A stretch of 64,000 nucleotides of DNA from Macrolepiota albuminosa (lineage: Eukaryota > Basidiomycota > Agaricomycetes > Agaricales > Agaricaceae), in the NCBI GenBank assembly GCA_027475525.1, contig JAMWFC010000032.1, positions 806,001 to 870,000 of the forward strand, in the 5' to 3' direction. Below are positions 12,862 through 23,863 of the stretch, piece by piece. Position 1 is the first letter of the stretch; each line of letters opens with the position of its first letter. Position numbers and translations under genes: made by a program. A model generated the notes under the pieces. The model saw only the letters and a program-made list of their open reading frames with translations, was not told where the DNA came from and ran no database searches.

Positions 12862-12917
12862 CTGCTAGATCTCCTTGATCTATGATGCTTATAAGAGTTC
12901 TTGGAGTTGTGGCTGTC

Positions 12918-13071
12918 TTTTCGATCTTTGCGGTAATTTGGCCTTTCCCTGCAGCTTCTGCCTTGCAAGCTTTCCGATGATGAACTGCCTGAGGTTTTCG
13001 ATCTTTGCGGTAATTTGGCCTTTCCCTGCAGCTTCTGCCTTGCAAGCTTTCCGATGATGAACTGCCTGAGG
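12918..13071. repeat. 77-bp exact tandem duplication 5
   Basis: 12918-12994 is repeated at 12995-13071. Removing one copy puts the upstream gag frame of B in register with the gag core beyond the solo LTR. Confidence 0.95.
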
Positions 13072-13447
13072 AATAGCTATCATCAGATTCTGAGTCACTT
13101 GAATATGATCCGTCACTGCTTTTGTCCGAAGATGAACTCGACCCATTGTCACTAGGACCCGCCCTGTTCATTGTACGGATGCGTCGAAAAGCTTTTCCCA
13201 GGGCACTCTGTGCTGCCGGTTTCATAGCCTTGGTGCATGAATTTTTCCTAGTCTTGGACTTAGACTTAGACTTTCTTTTCTTCTTCTGGGTTGTCTGAAC
13301 TTCGTTCAATTCCCGATCTTTGGCTGATGCTTGGTTATCGTACTCCAGCTGCTCCATCAGGAAGCGAGTATTTTCTTCAAAATCGCGAGGCATGACATAC
13401 TCACGGCCTTTTCTTTCAGCTCTGCGCTTCTCCCTTTCCTCAATTTC

Positions 13448-14326
13448 TCAAGAAGCCTGGAGAAGTACATTGACCATGCGCCTGTTCTGGCGGTGTTCAG
13501 CATTATCAATGTTGTGTTCTTCATTATAGTTTTGCATGTAGTCAGGTTGTGCTACTTTGCCACCTGTCCATTCGGTTTTGATTTGATTATTAGCATGGAT
13601 ATCATGAGGAGGTACCTGTATTCCTGTATCTCCTCTGTTAACTCTTGTTGTATTATAACTGTTTAAAATCTGTCGTTGCATTCCTGGGTCCATCTCTTGG
13701 CCTGTAAAGTGGAGCTTACCCCAATTGCGAGGGTCTATTCCTTTACCTTTGTGCCTTGATCCACCTACCTGGGGATCTGCTTCCTCATTCGAGGCCACAT
13801 TGGTAGCATTAATAGATATATTAGTATATCTACGGTCGATACGTTCACGATCAACTCCCATAAGTGTCTGTCTGGCCTGGTTAACTACTTGGGTCTGTTC
13901 CTCTGACAGATCCTGATTATCAACGTCTGATGTGTCGTCTTCCACCCTTGCCCGTTGACAAGGGGGACTTGAACTTGCGGCCATCTGCGGCTCGCATTTC
14001 TTCTTGCTCGAGGTCAACTCGGGTAAATCCGACGTTTCCTGAGATGAACGGGACTCTCCCGTGTCTCCAGCATTCAACGAGCTGGGCTTCTCCCTACTAC
14101 AAGGGGCTCCGGGCATCTTTAGCTCTGGGGTATCATAGCTAGGCCTACCCGTCTCTTGAAGGTTGCGAGGTTCCACCTCAACAACCCGGGTGGCTCTGGC
14201 CTGCAATCCGGCTGTGCCAGCATTGCGCACTGACGTTCCGCTCTTCGTTCCCTGGCCAGTAGCCATGGTAGTCAGGTTACAATTATGGAGGGGGTATCTA
14301 GTGGACAAATTCTGATTAGTAGACAT
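13448..14326 (-). pseudogene. N-terminal Gag region of element B
   Basis: The first in-frame ATG is at 14326, about 120 bp inside the LTR edge at 14446. The frame encodes a polar, Ser/Pro/Glu/Asn-rich stretch without known domain, typical of the N-terminal gag extension of basidiomycete Ty3-like elements. It ends at a TGA near 13448, and the same frame resumes immediately as the Lys-rich segment from 13393, so one stop codon separates the two gag parts. Confidence 0.6.
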
Positions 14327-14975
14327 AATAACTTGTTTACTCACCGTCGCTGGTAGTCTTCAGGTTGATCAGACCTTCCGATTCCCTAGAGGCGAGCTTT
14401 TTTGGGTTGTAGTTAGTTTCTAAGACTTTTTTGAAGTTCAAAATATGTGACGGGGGGGGCCCTTGACCGGTAACCACCATGTGGTACCTTTTAAAACTCA
14501 GACACAACCAATCAGGAGGCAAAAGCTGACCTGAGTCCCCTCAACGGGAGACACACCGAAAGGTGTAGAAAGTATTGAAAGATACATAACACTGAAAGGT
14601 GTAGTCAATGCCCCCCCCCCCCGCAAAAGAACCAAGACCATCCCCTCTCCAAATGTCTAGCCATGAGCTATCAGGAGGTTGGCAAGGGTAAAGAGCCCTA
14701 CAAGCTGTGTTGCGCAGCCAAAGGGAGAAAACGCCAGGATATGGACCCGTGGACGTCTTCCCAACCAAACTGTATATTACGAGAACAGGACCTTGTACAC
14801 TGGTAAAAGGCACGAGCTCTCGCGATGCTGGCAAACCCAGGTACGGGAGGGCGCGACTTAATCAGGGACAAAAATTTTCCTAGTGATGTGTAGGCAACAA
14901 AATTTTACAAACCACATTAAACCTGCGTAAAGCAATAAGACTCTTGAGACACAACCTCGTTGCTACTCTTCTACA

Positions 14976-16963
14976 ATGGACAGCGAAATGAACACAGAGA
15001 ACCCCACCAGCCCCAATCTAGCTGAACCAGGCCATCAGTTGCCTGGGGCCACGGGACCTGGAGAGACAGACCCCAACGGCGGGAACAGAAATGAAACCCA
15101 ACCAACCCAGGGAACGATGGAAGGAGGCCTGTTCAACACAGAGGGCGAGAACAGAGCGGGAACAGAAATGAAACCCAACCAACCCAGGGAACGATGGAAG
15201 GAGGCCTGTTCAACACAGAGGGCGAGAACAGAAGCTGGATGGATTTCCCCCCCTTCCGGGCGCAACCACAACCGTAGGCCCCCACGCAGCGCATTGCACA
15301 GCAAAAGTAAAACTAGTCTTTGGGAAAGGAAAGCCCAAGGGGTCGGAACATCAGAAACGTATGCAGCCCCGAGCCCCATGAAAGATAGAACGCCAAAGAG
15401 ACACACCTCAGAAGCAGATCCCCCCATGAGCTCCCCAGAACACCCCAGCCGGCAATCAAATACATACTCCCCCTCACCCAACCCCACCCCGGTGGACCTC
15501 GGAGACAACGTAGTAGGGGAGCAGGATACCAACAACAGGTACACGCACATAACCCCTCCGAGCTCCCAATACAGATTGAGCAGTACTGCCGCTGCGATGA
15601 AGAGTGCTGGCAGGATCAGTGATAGGGGAGAGGGACATATAACCAGGGACTCAATGGAGGTCGACGAAGTCTTCAGGGACCAGAGCGCCACGGCAGTGGC
15701 AGATCGTGATGGGATAACATCTTGAACAACCACCCCCCTGCCGAATACTCCACAAGTACTCCATTCAGATTTTCAATCCCGGCGAGGAACCCAACTACCT
15801 CAACAGCCAAGGCAAGGAGAGCCAACGCAGGGGACCCCAACACAGAACCGATTTTCTCCCCCCCACCTTCGACCAGAATCAATAAACGACTCCCAGGGAC
15901 TGGCATCCACAATGATGTTAAGGCTGAGGACAACGTGGTGACAAACTCCACAGAACTCCAAAGGACGGCGACTCCAAATGGAGGTTGGCTGAAAATCCAC
16001 CTGGACTCAAACCCACTTGATAACGTGTCGCCAGCCCAGATCGCAGCGTGGAAAAAAGTTAATACAGGGAAGTTATGGGTGAGAGTTTTCAGAGGAAAAT
16101 ATGAGCAGAACAGTCTAAGCACAGTGGATAAGACCCGGGTAATTATAAAAAGCCTAGTCCAGGTGGACAACGACGTATCCCTAGGAGTCTCCTTTCCTCA
16201 ACAAGAAAGGCATACAGACTCAGACCGTTTCCCGACCCCGTACCATATGCTCATATCAGGTCTCACTTCAACGCAGGTGGATCACCTAGCTAACCTAGAG
16301 GTGGTCTCGACGAAGAAGTTAACAGTTATCTTCAAGCCATTCAAAGACCAGCACCCGTCCTTCGTGCTCACCATATACGGCCTCACTTTCAGTAACTCCG
16401 CAGATGCTCAGAGCGCCGTCATGGACTTAGTAAAGACGTGCACCCGCGACTCTGAGGCGATAATAAAACACATCACGGACTGTGCACCGAAATTGAAGGA
16501 TAGGGTGCTAAACGATATTCTCAACAATCTCTCCGTAAAATTCCTCGATGTCAAAAGGAGCCCCGCAAATGGAGGAGATTTCAGAGGGTGGAACGTCTAC
16601 CTGCATCACTTGTACCTCTCAGATGAGGACCACGTCAAACTCATACAGCTTATGAGAATGTGCAACTTCCCATCAGCCACATCTGGCTTTGGCACTCCCC
16701 TCCAAAGCAAAGATACTCTCTTCTGCATCAACTGTAAATCCATAGATCACGACATGATAACTTGCCCCTTCCCTGACCTGCCAGGTTGGTTAGGTTACAA
16801 ACCCCCCACAACTCAACTTGTACAAGCCTTGATGAGGGCCTACGGCAACGGCACGCCAACCTATAATGGAGATTACGCATTCTATAGAGGAAGAGGCAGG
16901 GGTAGAGAGATGAGAGGCGGACAACCCTATGGCCACCGCAGTTTCAGAGGTCAATGGCTCTAA
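14976..16963 (+). pseudogene. LINE ORF1 protein (nucleic-acid binding, CCHC)
   Basis: ORF1 starts with an ATG at 14976 and has a long Pro/Ser/Asn-rich disordered N-terminal half, then a folded half (about 16000-16700) ending in the knuckle CINCKSIDHDMITC (about 16724-16765) and an Arg/Gly-rich tail. The CX2CX4HX4C spacing is that of LINE and Gag zinc knuckles that coat the RNA. A frame change near 15720 joins the two halves. A 77-bp duplication at 15079-15232 also lies in the N-terminal part, so the true start may be a later ATG such as that at about 15170. Probably inactive as it stands. Confidence 0.7.
15079..15232. repeat. 77-bp exact tandem duplication 6
   Basis: 15079-15155 is repeated at 15156-15232 in LINE ORF1. 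Confidence 0.95.
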
Positions 16964-17349
16964 CCCTATCTCCTCCCCCCAAAGTAGTAAAACCTATGTT
17001 GTATACCATGTCGAATTAAAAAAAATTGTTTTCTGTGCACTACCAAAATTGACGAGTGGGTTTTGTTAATAATGGATGTCCCAACCAAATTGAGCCCTGG
17101 GCAAATTGACTGAAATATATTGGCCATAAGTGGTACATGTAGGTCACATAACCCTAGTTGTAAGACAAAAACGGCAGTCTATAAAAATAGAGGAAGGTGC
17201 CGTGCAGCAGTCCTGCTTAAGCTGAGAGGCCTAAGTACACTAACCCCACTAAGTAACTGGAAGCCTCAATGCAACGTCCCCCCTGAACACTTGAGAAATG
17301 TGTTCACCCCGAGATAGCGAGGTTGGCTACTCGGTAAGTCTGATCAACC
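16964..17349 (+). other. Spacer between LINE ORF1 and ORF2
   Basis: No open frame of interest. ORF2 would have to be translated by re-initiation or from its own start. Confidence 0.5.
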
Positions 17350-20300
17350 ATGACATATATTCTATCTACAACACTAGGTCTATTAACATCTGGTAACGGC
17401 TCGAACATCCACACCCCCGGTAGGCCAGTTGAGTCCGCCACCACTCAGGCCCTTCACGCCGGAGGTGAGGATTATGGAGGTGGATCACTTAGTGTGAGTA
17501 CTATACCACACAACATGACGGATGATCCCGGTCATGAACAAGCTCAGGGGACACATCCCCCATCTCCCCATAGAACCCCCCTCTGGAACCCTCTTGAAGC
17601 GACCACATTCCACTACTGCACCCACCCACATACCCTGGGAACCACACAGACAAACCAGGGAGAAGAACTGAGTGACTTCTGGGACCCCAACACAAACTAC
17701 ATACAACGGAGTATAATAGAAAGGCAAACCAGCCCCGAGAGGAACCGAGAGCCCCCGATTAGACCCAGGGTGGCAGTAAGTCAAACAGTATAATAGAAAG
17801 GCAAACCAGCCCCGAGAGGAACCGAGAGCCCCCGATTAGACCCAGGGTGGCAGTAAGTCAAACTGTAAATATGTTTGGTACAATACCCCCGGAGGTGCAT
17901 CAAAACAGCCAAGCATGGGGGGGTGCTCAAAACCATGAATCGGAACCACCTCCTCGAGGTAGTAGACCCTCTAAACACACCAGAGCCGCTCTGAGAATAG
18001 GTACTCTAAACATAAGAGGATACAGGTTGGCGGGTACATCAGTTTCTGATAATAAGTGGAACCATGTGAATCAAATAGTCAGAGACAAAAAGATAGGCAT
18101 TCTCCTAATACAGGAAGCCCATCTGACTGAGGAGAGGAAAGACGACATCAAGAAACTTTTCGGAAAAAGACTAAAAATATACTACTCCTCAGACCCAGGC
18201 AACCTGTCTGGAAAGGGGGGTGTGGCGGTAGCGCTGAACAAAAACTTGGTTAAAGTCCAAGGCGCCACCATGAAAGAAATTGTTCCAGGCAGAGCGATAT
18301 TAGTCAGTGTTAACTGGCATAAAAGTGAGGTAATTAACATACTCACAGTGTATGCCCCAAACGTAACGGGGAACAACGGTGATGAAAACGGAAGTTTCTG
18401 GTCATCTCTGAATAGCTTTTTCATTGCTAACCCAGGTGTCAAAGTCGACATAATGGCAGGGGATTGCAATATGGTGGAAGAAGCGCAAGACAGAGCGCCG
18501 GCAAGAGTAGATCCAGAAGAGGCAACAGAAGCTCTGGATAAACTGAAACAAATGCTATATCTCAGAGATGCGTGGAAGAACAGTTTCCCAACTAGGAGAG
18601 CTTTCACCTTTATACAAGATGCCACACTGTCAATGTCTAGAATTGACAGAATATACATGACTGATGCCTTAGCAGTCTTGGCTAGAGACTGGGAAATCGC
18701 ACCGACTGGTATTCCCGGTACCGATCACGAGCTTACAACAGTGCAAGTAGCACACTCGGATGCTCCAGTGATAGGAAAGGGGAGGTGGACCCTCAGAAAC
18801 CACGTGCTTAGAGATGGTAAATTCAAGAAAAAAGTGGTAGAATGGGGGGCTGAAGCCATCCAGGACATCAAGCATTTGGGAAGAGGCCGTACGGCGGACA
18901 GAAATCCGCAGAAGATATACCAAAAATGGAAATCTGACATCATTGCGCTGGCAAAGGAGAGAGACAAAACCATAGTCCCAAAGTATGTTGCTGAGAAAGC
19001 AACTGTGGAGCTGCAACTGAAACAAGCCCTCGACGAACCTAACCTAGATGATATGGACAAAAGGGGATCAATAAGAGCTGCAATGAAGGAGCTTGACTCA
19101 ATAGAAAAGAAATACCATATGGCCAAGAGAGAAAGGATAGCAGTAAAAAATAGACTAGAAAGAGAGACTATGTGTAAGTTCTGGACCACCTCCAACAAAC
19201 AGGCCCATCCTTGTGATGTAATCTATGCCCTGAAAAAAGAAAATTCCACACCGAGTGAACCGATTTATGAAGGGAATTCAGTCAAGATGGCAGAGCTAGC
19301 AAAAGCCTACCATGATAATCTACAAAATAAGCACCGCCCAGTTTCCGATATGGTGAAGGAAGAGAAAACCCAACAGGTCTTAGGAACTATCAAAACAAGC
19401 ATGACAGAAAACCAAAAGGAAGAACTAGAGAAAATAGTGGAACCGAAAGAGCTATTTACAGCACTGAAGCGCTCCAATAATAGCTCAGCACCAGGTCTGG
19501 ATGGTATCCCGTACAAATTTTGGAAGTCGTTCAACAGCCAATACATGAACAATTCCAAGCAGAACCAGAGAGGAGGCACGCAAAAGATAACGTGCAACAT
19601 AATTGAATTGCTTACGCTAGTATGCGAAGACATTCAGAGGCATGGAATATCAGAGGGATCCTCCTTTGCTGAGGGATGGATGTGCCCATTATATAAGAAG
19701 AATGAACGCACAGACATAGCGAATTACAGACCAATAACGTGTCTAAACACTGACTATAAGATTTTTACGAAGGCCCTGTCAACCCGACTTGCAGTTGTCA
19801 TAAAGGACCTAATCCACCACAGTCAGGCCGGGTTTATCCCAGGGAGGCAAATAACAGACCAAACTAAGTTGATAAGAATGATGATACAATATGCGGAGGC
19901 CAGAGAACAAAACGGACTCATAGTGGCCCTCGATCAAGAGAAGGCCTATGATAGGATTGAACACAATTACCTATGGAGAACTCTGGAAACCTTTGGCATC
20001 CCTGCTAACTTTATTAACACTGTGAGGGCCCTATATCAGGAAGCGGAGACTAGAGTAATGATAAATGGAGTGCTAAGCTCACCATGGAAAATAACTAGAG
20101 GGGTTCGGCAAGGTGACCCACTGTCATGTCTGCTTTTTGACCTGGCGATCGAACCCCTAGCGGCATCCCTAAGGGAATCGAATCTGCATGCATATAAGAT
20201 ACCTGGACAGGCAGAAAAACTAATCGCAAACCTCTTTGCTGATGATACAACTTTCCTGTCAAAGGACGACAACATTGATGATCTGAACCCAATCCTTGGT

Positions 20301-22835
20301 GATTGGTGTATTGCCTCAGGAGCAAACTTTAATACCAATAAAACCGAAATAATTCCCATCGGTACCTTAGAGTACAGACGACAAGTAATAGAGGAGAGAC
20401 GGACAAGACCCAGTGGCACTGTGATACCAGCTAATATATGCATAGCAGAAGATGGTACCCTAATACGCATCCTCGGGGAATGATTCGGAAATGCAGTAGA
20501 CCTAAATGCCCCATGGGTAAACGTCCTAGAGAAAATAGACAAGTCCCTGGCAAGCTGGGAGAAGAGCAACCCCACGATGGAGGGAAGAAGGCTAATCGCC
20601 CAAATGGTGAGCGCAGGAATGTCCCAGTACCTAGCCCAAGTGCAGGGCATCTCTCCCAGAACGGAGAAATTACTGTCTAGAAGAGTGGTAAAATTTCTGT
20701 GGGCTGGGAAGAGCCCATTAGTGAATGAGGAAACAGTATATGAGCCCCTTGTAAACAGAGGAAGGGCTGTAGTGGACATTAAGTCAAGAAATAAAGCAAT
20801 AAACATGATGTGGCTTAAGGCATATCTGAGTTTTGGTCCGGATCGTCCACTATGGGCGTATGTAGCCGATGCGCTAATGGCGGAAAACACGCCGCCGTCA
20901 GAAGGCAGCGTGGATGATAGGGTGAAAATCTCACCATTTCTGCAATCTTGGAAGACAAGAAAGACATTGCGAGGGGAAACATGCCCCGATATAGTCAGTC
21001 TGTTCAAAACTGCAGCAGAGTTCAATGTTAGACCTGAGGGCCTAGCTTTCAGCCGCAGCATCCTGAGAGAGATGCCAATGTGGTATCACCTGGCAGCCGA
21101 CCCAAAACTAAGGAAGATGAACCACGGGAGAACAGCTGAATGCCTTAAATCAAAACACAAAATCCTCCTAGTTGGAGAAGCAGAAGATCTAGCAGATCTA
21201 GCAAAGGAGAATGGCCACCTCGAAACCAATGAGTGCGAGTGCAGGGCCTGTATGGAACTGGAAAACGAGAAGGGTTGCATGCACCCACACTCCTGCATAG
21301 CCAGAGCCAAGACCATGATTGGAACCCTTCCAAACAAATGGAATCCAAGAGCGAGACAACCGGACGATAATATGGAAAACACTGCTAGTCAGGAGGAAAC
21401 AGATACAAGCCCAAACCTGGTAAAATTTAACCCACTGCTTGCGACAGAGGGATATGTAGCGGACATTTTCCGCATTTTCACCACTGGCCCCATGAACAAC
21501 AGGCTGTATATGGCAGAAAGGCATGTAAATGAAACTGAGCCCCTGACTTTTTATGTCAAGGGAAAAAATAAAACTAGGAAAGCACCTGGAGAACAGCTTA
21601 TTGGCGCCGGGATAGCCTGTGAAGGAATAAGTGAACTAAACGTAGGAAAGTGGTGGAGTGGCATAGGACAGGAATGGGACGGAGGCACTCTTCTAGCGAT
21701 TGCCCTAGCCTTGATGGCAGCGGGCATACACACCCCATTAACAATCAACATAAGGTCCTACAAAGACCTCGCTGTGCTAACTGAAGACTTACGAGAGATT
21801 GAGGACAAGGGTTTCCTTGGGATTAAAAATGCAGGCCTACTGAGAACTGTAATAGCCCGTTTGAGGATGCATACATCCCCAATCTTCTTCCAAGACCTTA
21901 AAGATTTCCCCAGCTCCAAAGATGAAGCAGCGGCAGGCGCCCTAGCAAAAGCTGCTCTCCAAGGAGGAGAGATAATGGTCCTACCGCCCATCCCCACAGA
22001 ACTGCACCTAACAGGCGCTAAGTTATCAAGAATGACGCAGGCAACAGCATACAAGACCATAAAGTCCAATGCAAAACCGCCGACCAGGCCTAGGACAAGG
22101 ATGATGTTGGATGGTGCAAAACGGGTCATAGGTAAAGAGAACAAAAGAATACCAAGCGACGACCAAATATGGTCGAGCCTACGCGACAAGGACATGTCGA
22201 GACTGATTCGGGTTTTCCTATGGAAGAGTATGCACAATGCCTACAAGGTCGGCGCGTATTGGAACAAACCGAATATGCCTCCGGAACTACAGAGAAGACA
22301 TAAGTGTGAACAAGATGGGACAGAGGACTCTCTCTGACATATCATCTCAGATTGTTCCTGTGTGGGTCAAGAGATAATATGGGAAAGTGTAAGTAATATC
22401 TGGAAGAACAGGACAGGGAAAGCTCTGCCCAAACCGGATATGGCAGTCGTCCTAGGCTGCCTACTAATGAGGAAAAAAGACAACGAAGGATATCACTCTC
22501 TAGGATTAACACGTCTACACAAAATACTAATCATAGAGGCGGCACACCTCATATGGTCTCTACGATGCGAGAGGGTGATTGCAAAAGATGGAGACCAACA
22601 CGCAACCATGGAGATTGTAAATAGATGGAACGGGTTGATTAAGAACAGAGCAAATCTAGACATCAAAATGACGGATAGGAAACTAGGTAAAAAAGCTATC
22701 CACCAGCTCCTCATGATAGAAACATGGGAGGAGACAGGTATTGTAGATTTGAGTGACCTAATAGATGCACAATTAGGAGACCAAAGCGGGGTTTTAGTGG
22801 GTAGTAGGCCCAGCTCGAGACGTGGGATTGGTTAG
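17350..22835 (+). pseudogene. LINE ORF2 polyprotein: endonuclease, RT, RNase H-like region
   Basis: The ATG at 17350 opens a frame that runs into the long frame from 17847 once one copy of the 77-bp duplication (17711-17864) is removed. Domains: endonuclease of the exo/endo/phosphatase type (about 17990-18760, starting IGTLNIRGY and including GDCNMV), RT (about 19400-20350, with GFIPGRQITDQ, ALDQEKAYDRI and the catalytic FADD at 20235-20246), then a long C-terminal region with an RNase H-like part and Cys/His residues near 22310-22360. Two in-frame TGA codons, at 20481-20483 and 22335-22337, are the only breaks; the frame is otherwise open over about 1,660 codons. The protein nicks target DNA and copies the LINE RNA there. 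This copy is dead but recent. Confidence 0.85.
17711..17864. repeat. 77-bp exact tandem duplication 7
   Basis: 17711-17787 is repeated at 17788-17864. Removing one copy fuses the frame from 17350 with the main ORF2 frame. Confidence 0.95.
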
Positions 22836-22872
22836 AAACCGTCCCCCGGGCCATGAGTCCCACACGCATGCG

Positions 22873-23026
22873 TAAAAGCATTTCCTTGCGGAGACACACC
22901 AAGCCGCCCAAGTACCTTGGAACCTGGTTTAAAACCCAAGTGAGCGGCCTAAAAGCATTTCCTTGCGGAGACACACCAAGCCGCCCAAGTACCTTGGAAC
23001 CTGGTTTAAAACCCAAGTGAGCGGCC
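22873..23026. repeat. 77-bp exact tandem duplication 8
   Basis: 22873-22949 is repeated at 22950-23026 in the LINE 3' UTR. Confidence 0.95.
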
Positions 23027-23108
23027 AAGCGGGTACAGGGGTCTCGCCAAGGGCGACGACCCACGGACCATAAAACGCTACTCCAAAAAAAAAAAAAAAA
23101 AAAAAAAA

Positions 23109-23323
23109 TGTGACGGGAGCCAGCCGGATTAGGCTTGGGTCACGGCACACGGTTCAGAGTCTCTCGCGGTGTGAACTAGTGTAAGTCCTCGATTGCGAGA
23201 AAACTGCCTAACTACAACATTCGGTTAGGTACTTATAGGATATGTAAGCGGTAGTCAAGGAGTGTGATGGTATTCAAAGAAAACATATGAAGTAAAGTGT
23301 AACGTAGTCACGAACCCGTTACA
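23109..23323 (-). repeat. 5' LTR of element B
   Basis: 215 bp, plus-strand ends TGTGACGGG and CCGTTACA. It lies directly after the LINE poly(A), because the LINE used the first bases of this LTR as its target. It is 98 percent identical to 7092-7306. Confidence 0.85.
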
Positions 23324-23340
23324 GACACACAGACGACGGT

Positions 23341-23529
23341 ACCGGTAGCGTTACCACTTCCTCTATAAATCCATTCAACATCCTACTTTCCACTATCCAA
23401 TATCCAATCCAATCCAATCTAACCAATCCAGAGTATATCCCCCCCGTCGCTTACACCAAGTCCACACTCGAATATGTATAATAAAATAAATAAACTCATC
23501 TTTTTCGGCTCGGCTCGGCTCAGAAAGGA
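23341..23529 (+). repeat. Left copy of a ~185-bp repeat flanking a coiled-coil gene
   Basis: It matches 26768-26950 closely. It holds CCTCTATAAATCCATTCAAC, which looks like a TATA box, and ends with AATAAAATAAATAAACTC followed by a TTTTTCGGCTCGGCTCGG block. Here it lies about 330 bp upstream of the gene start at 23864 and could be part of its promoter. Confidence 0.75.
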
Positions 23530-23863
23530 GAACCTCTCAGATCTAGAGTTACCCTCATGCTTTATGCTTTGTACTTCATGACATTTATTATAGCTCTATA
23601 TATTCTTGATAATGTCAATATACTCTGGATGCATGCATTCTACTCTAGTCGTTTATTTTTTGTACAAATCTACCTGCATAAACCCATGGCCATGACACAT
23701 CGTGCGAAGGACTTACCGGATTGATCTCTTGTAACCAAGTGAGATTCGCTGGCTTGATGAGTCCGAAGCACATTTGTTTCTACCTCCATAAATCACTTTC
23801 CAATGTCAAGGTATGTTCCAAAGATAATCAAAATAGTGCACAATAATTGTTGGTTCTTCCAGG

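Larger units (their letters stand above)
10880..13393 (-). pseudogene. Gag core and zinc knuckle of element B
   Basis: Reading from 13393: a Lys/Ser-rich basic segment, a gag core containing PSTYDGVADIQQFMQFM (about 11780-11830) and a CCHC zinc knuckle CFICGRTGHFAHNC (about 10900-10945). The frame is broken by a solo LTR at 11861-12861 and by 77-bp duplications at 11252 and 12918. If one copy of each duplication, the LTR and one target-site copy are set aside, the Ser-rich stretch before the LTR and the SSDQIKPNPP stretch after it share one frame. A stop near 11730 and others nearby remain, so it is still inactive. Confidence 0.7.
14447..23108 (+). mobile_element. Non-LTR retrotransposon (LINE, probably Tad1-like), nearly full length
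   Basis: About 8.66 kb with a 5' leader, ORF1 with a CCHC knuckle, ORF2 with apurinic-type endonuclease, RT and an RNase H-like C-terminal region, and a poly(A) tail at 23085-23108. TGTGACGGG ends the left flank (14446-14454) and also follows the tail (23109-23117), giving a target duplication of at least nine bases. The target is the first nine bases of the element B LTR, which dates the LINE after B. The exact 5' end within the G run at 14452-14459 is not fixed. Confidence 0.85.
7092..23323 (-). mobile_element. LTR retrotransposon B without RT, split by a LINE
   Basis: Two 215-bp LTRs (7092-7306 and 23109-23323) with TG..CA ends bound the element. The gag start lies near 14326 on the minus strand, so the right LTR is the 5' one. 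A GGAGGGCG purine tract lies just inside the left LTR (element sense, about 7307-7318) and fits a polypurine tract. The internal region holds gag, a zinc knuckle, an uncharacterised domain and a protease, but I found no RT, RNase H or integrase. A solo LTR (11861-12861) and a LINE (14447-23108) were inserted later. The flanks show no clear target duplication. Likely non-autonomous, moved by enzymes of another element. Confidence 0.75.

Noticed and set aside
15035..15733. Hydrophobic open frame antisense to LINE ORF1
   Set aside because: Reverse complement of a Pro/Ser-rich coding region, with no independent support.
20036..21061. Long open frame of 341 codons antisense to LINE ORF2
   Set aside because: It mirrors the codon pattern of ORF2, has no start context, intron or domain, and lies over conserved RT sequence.
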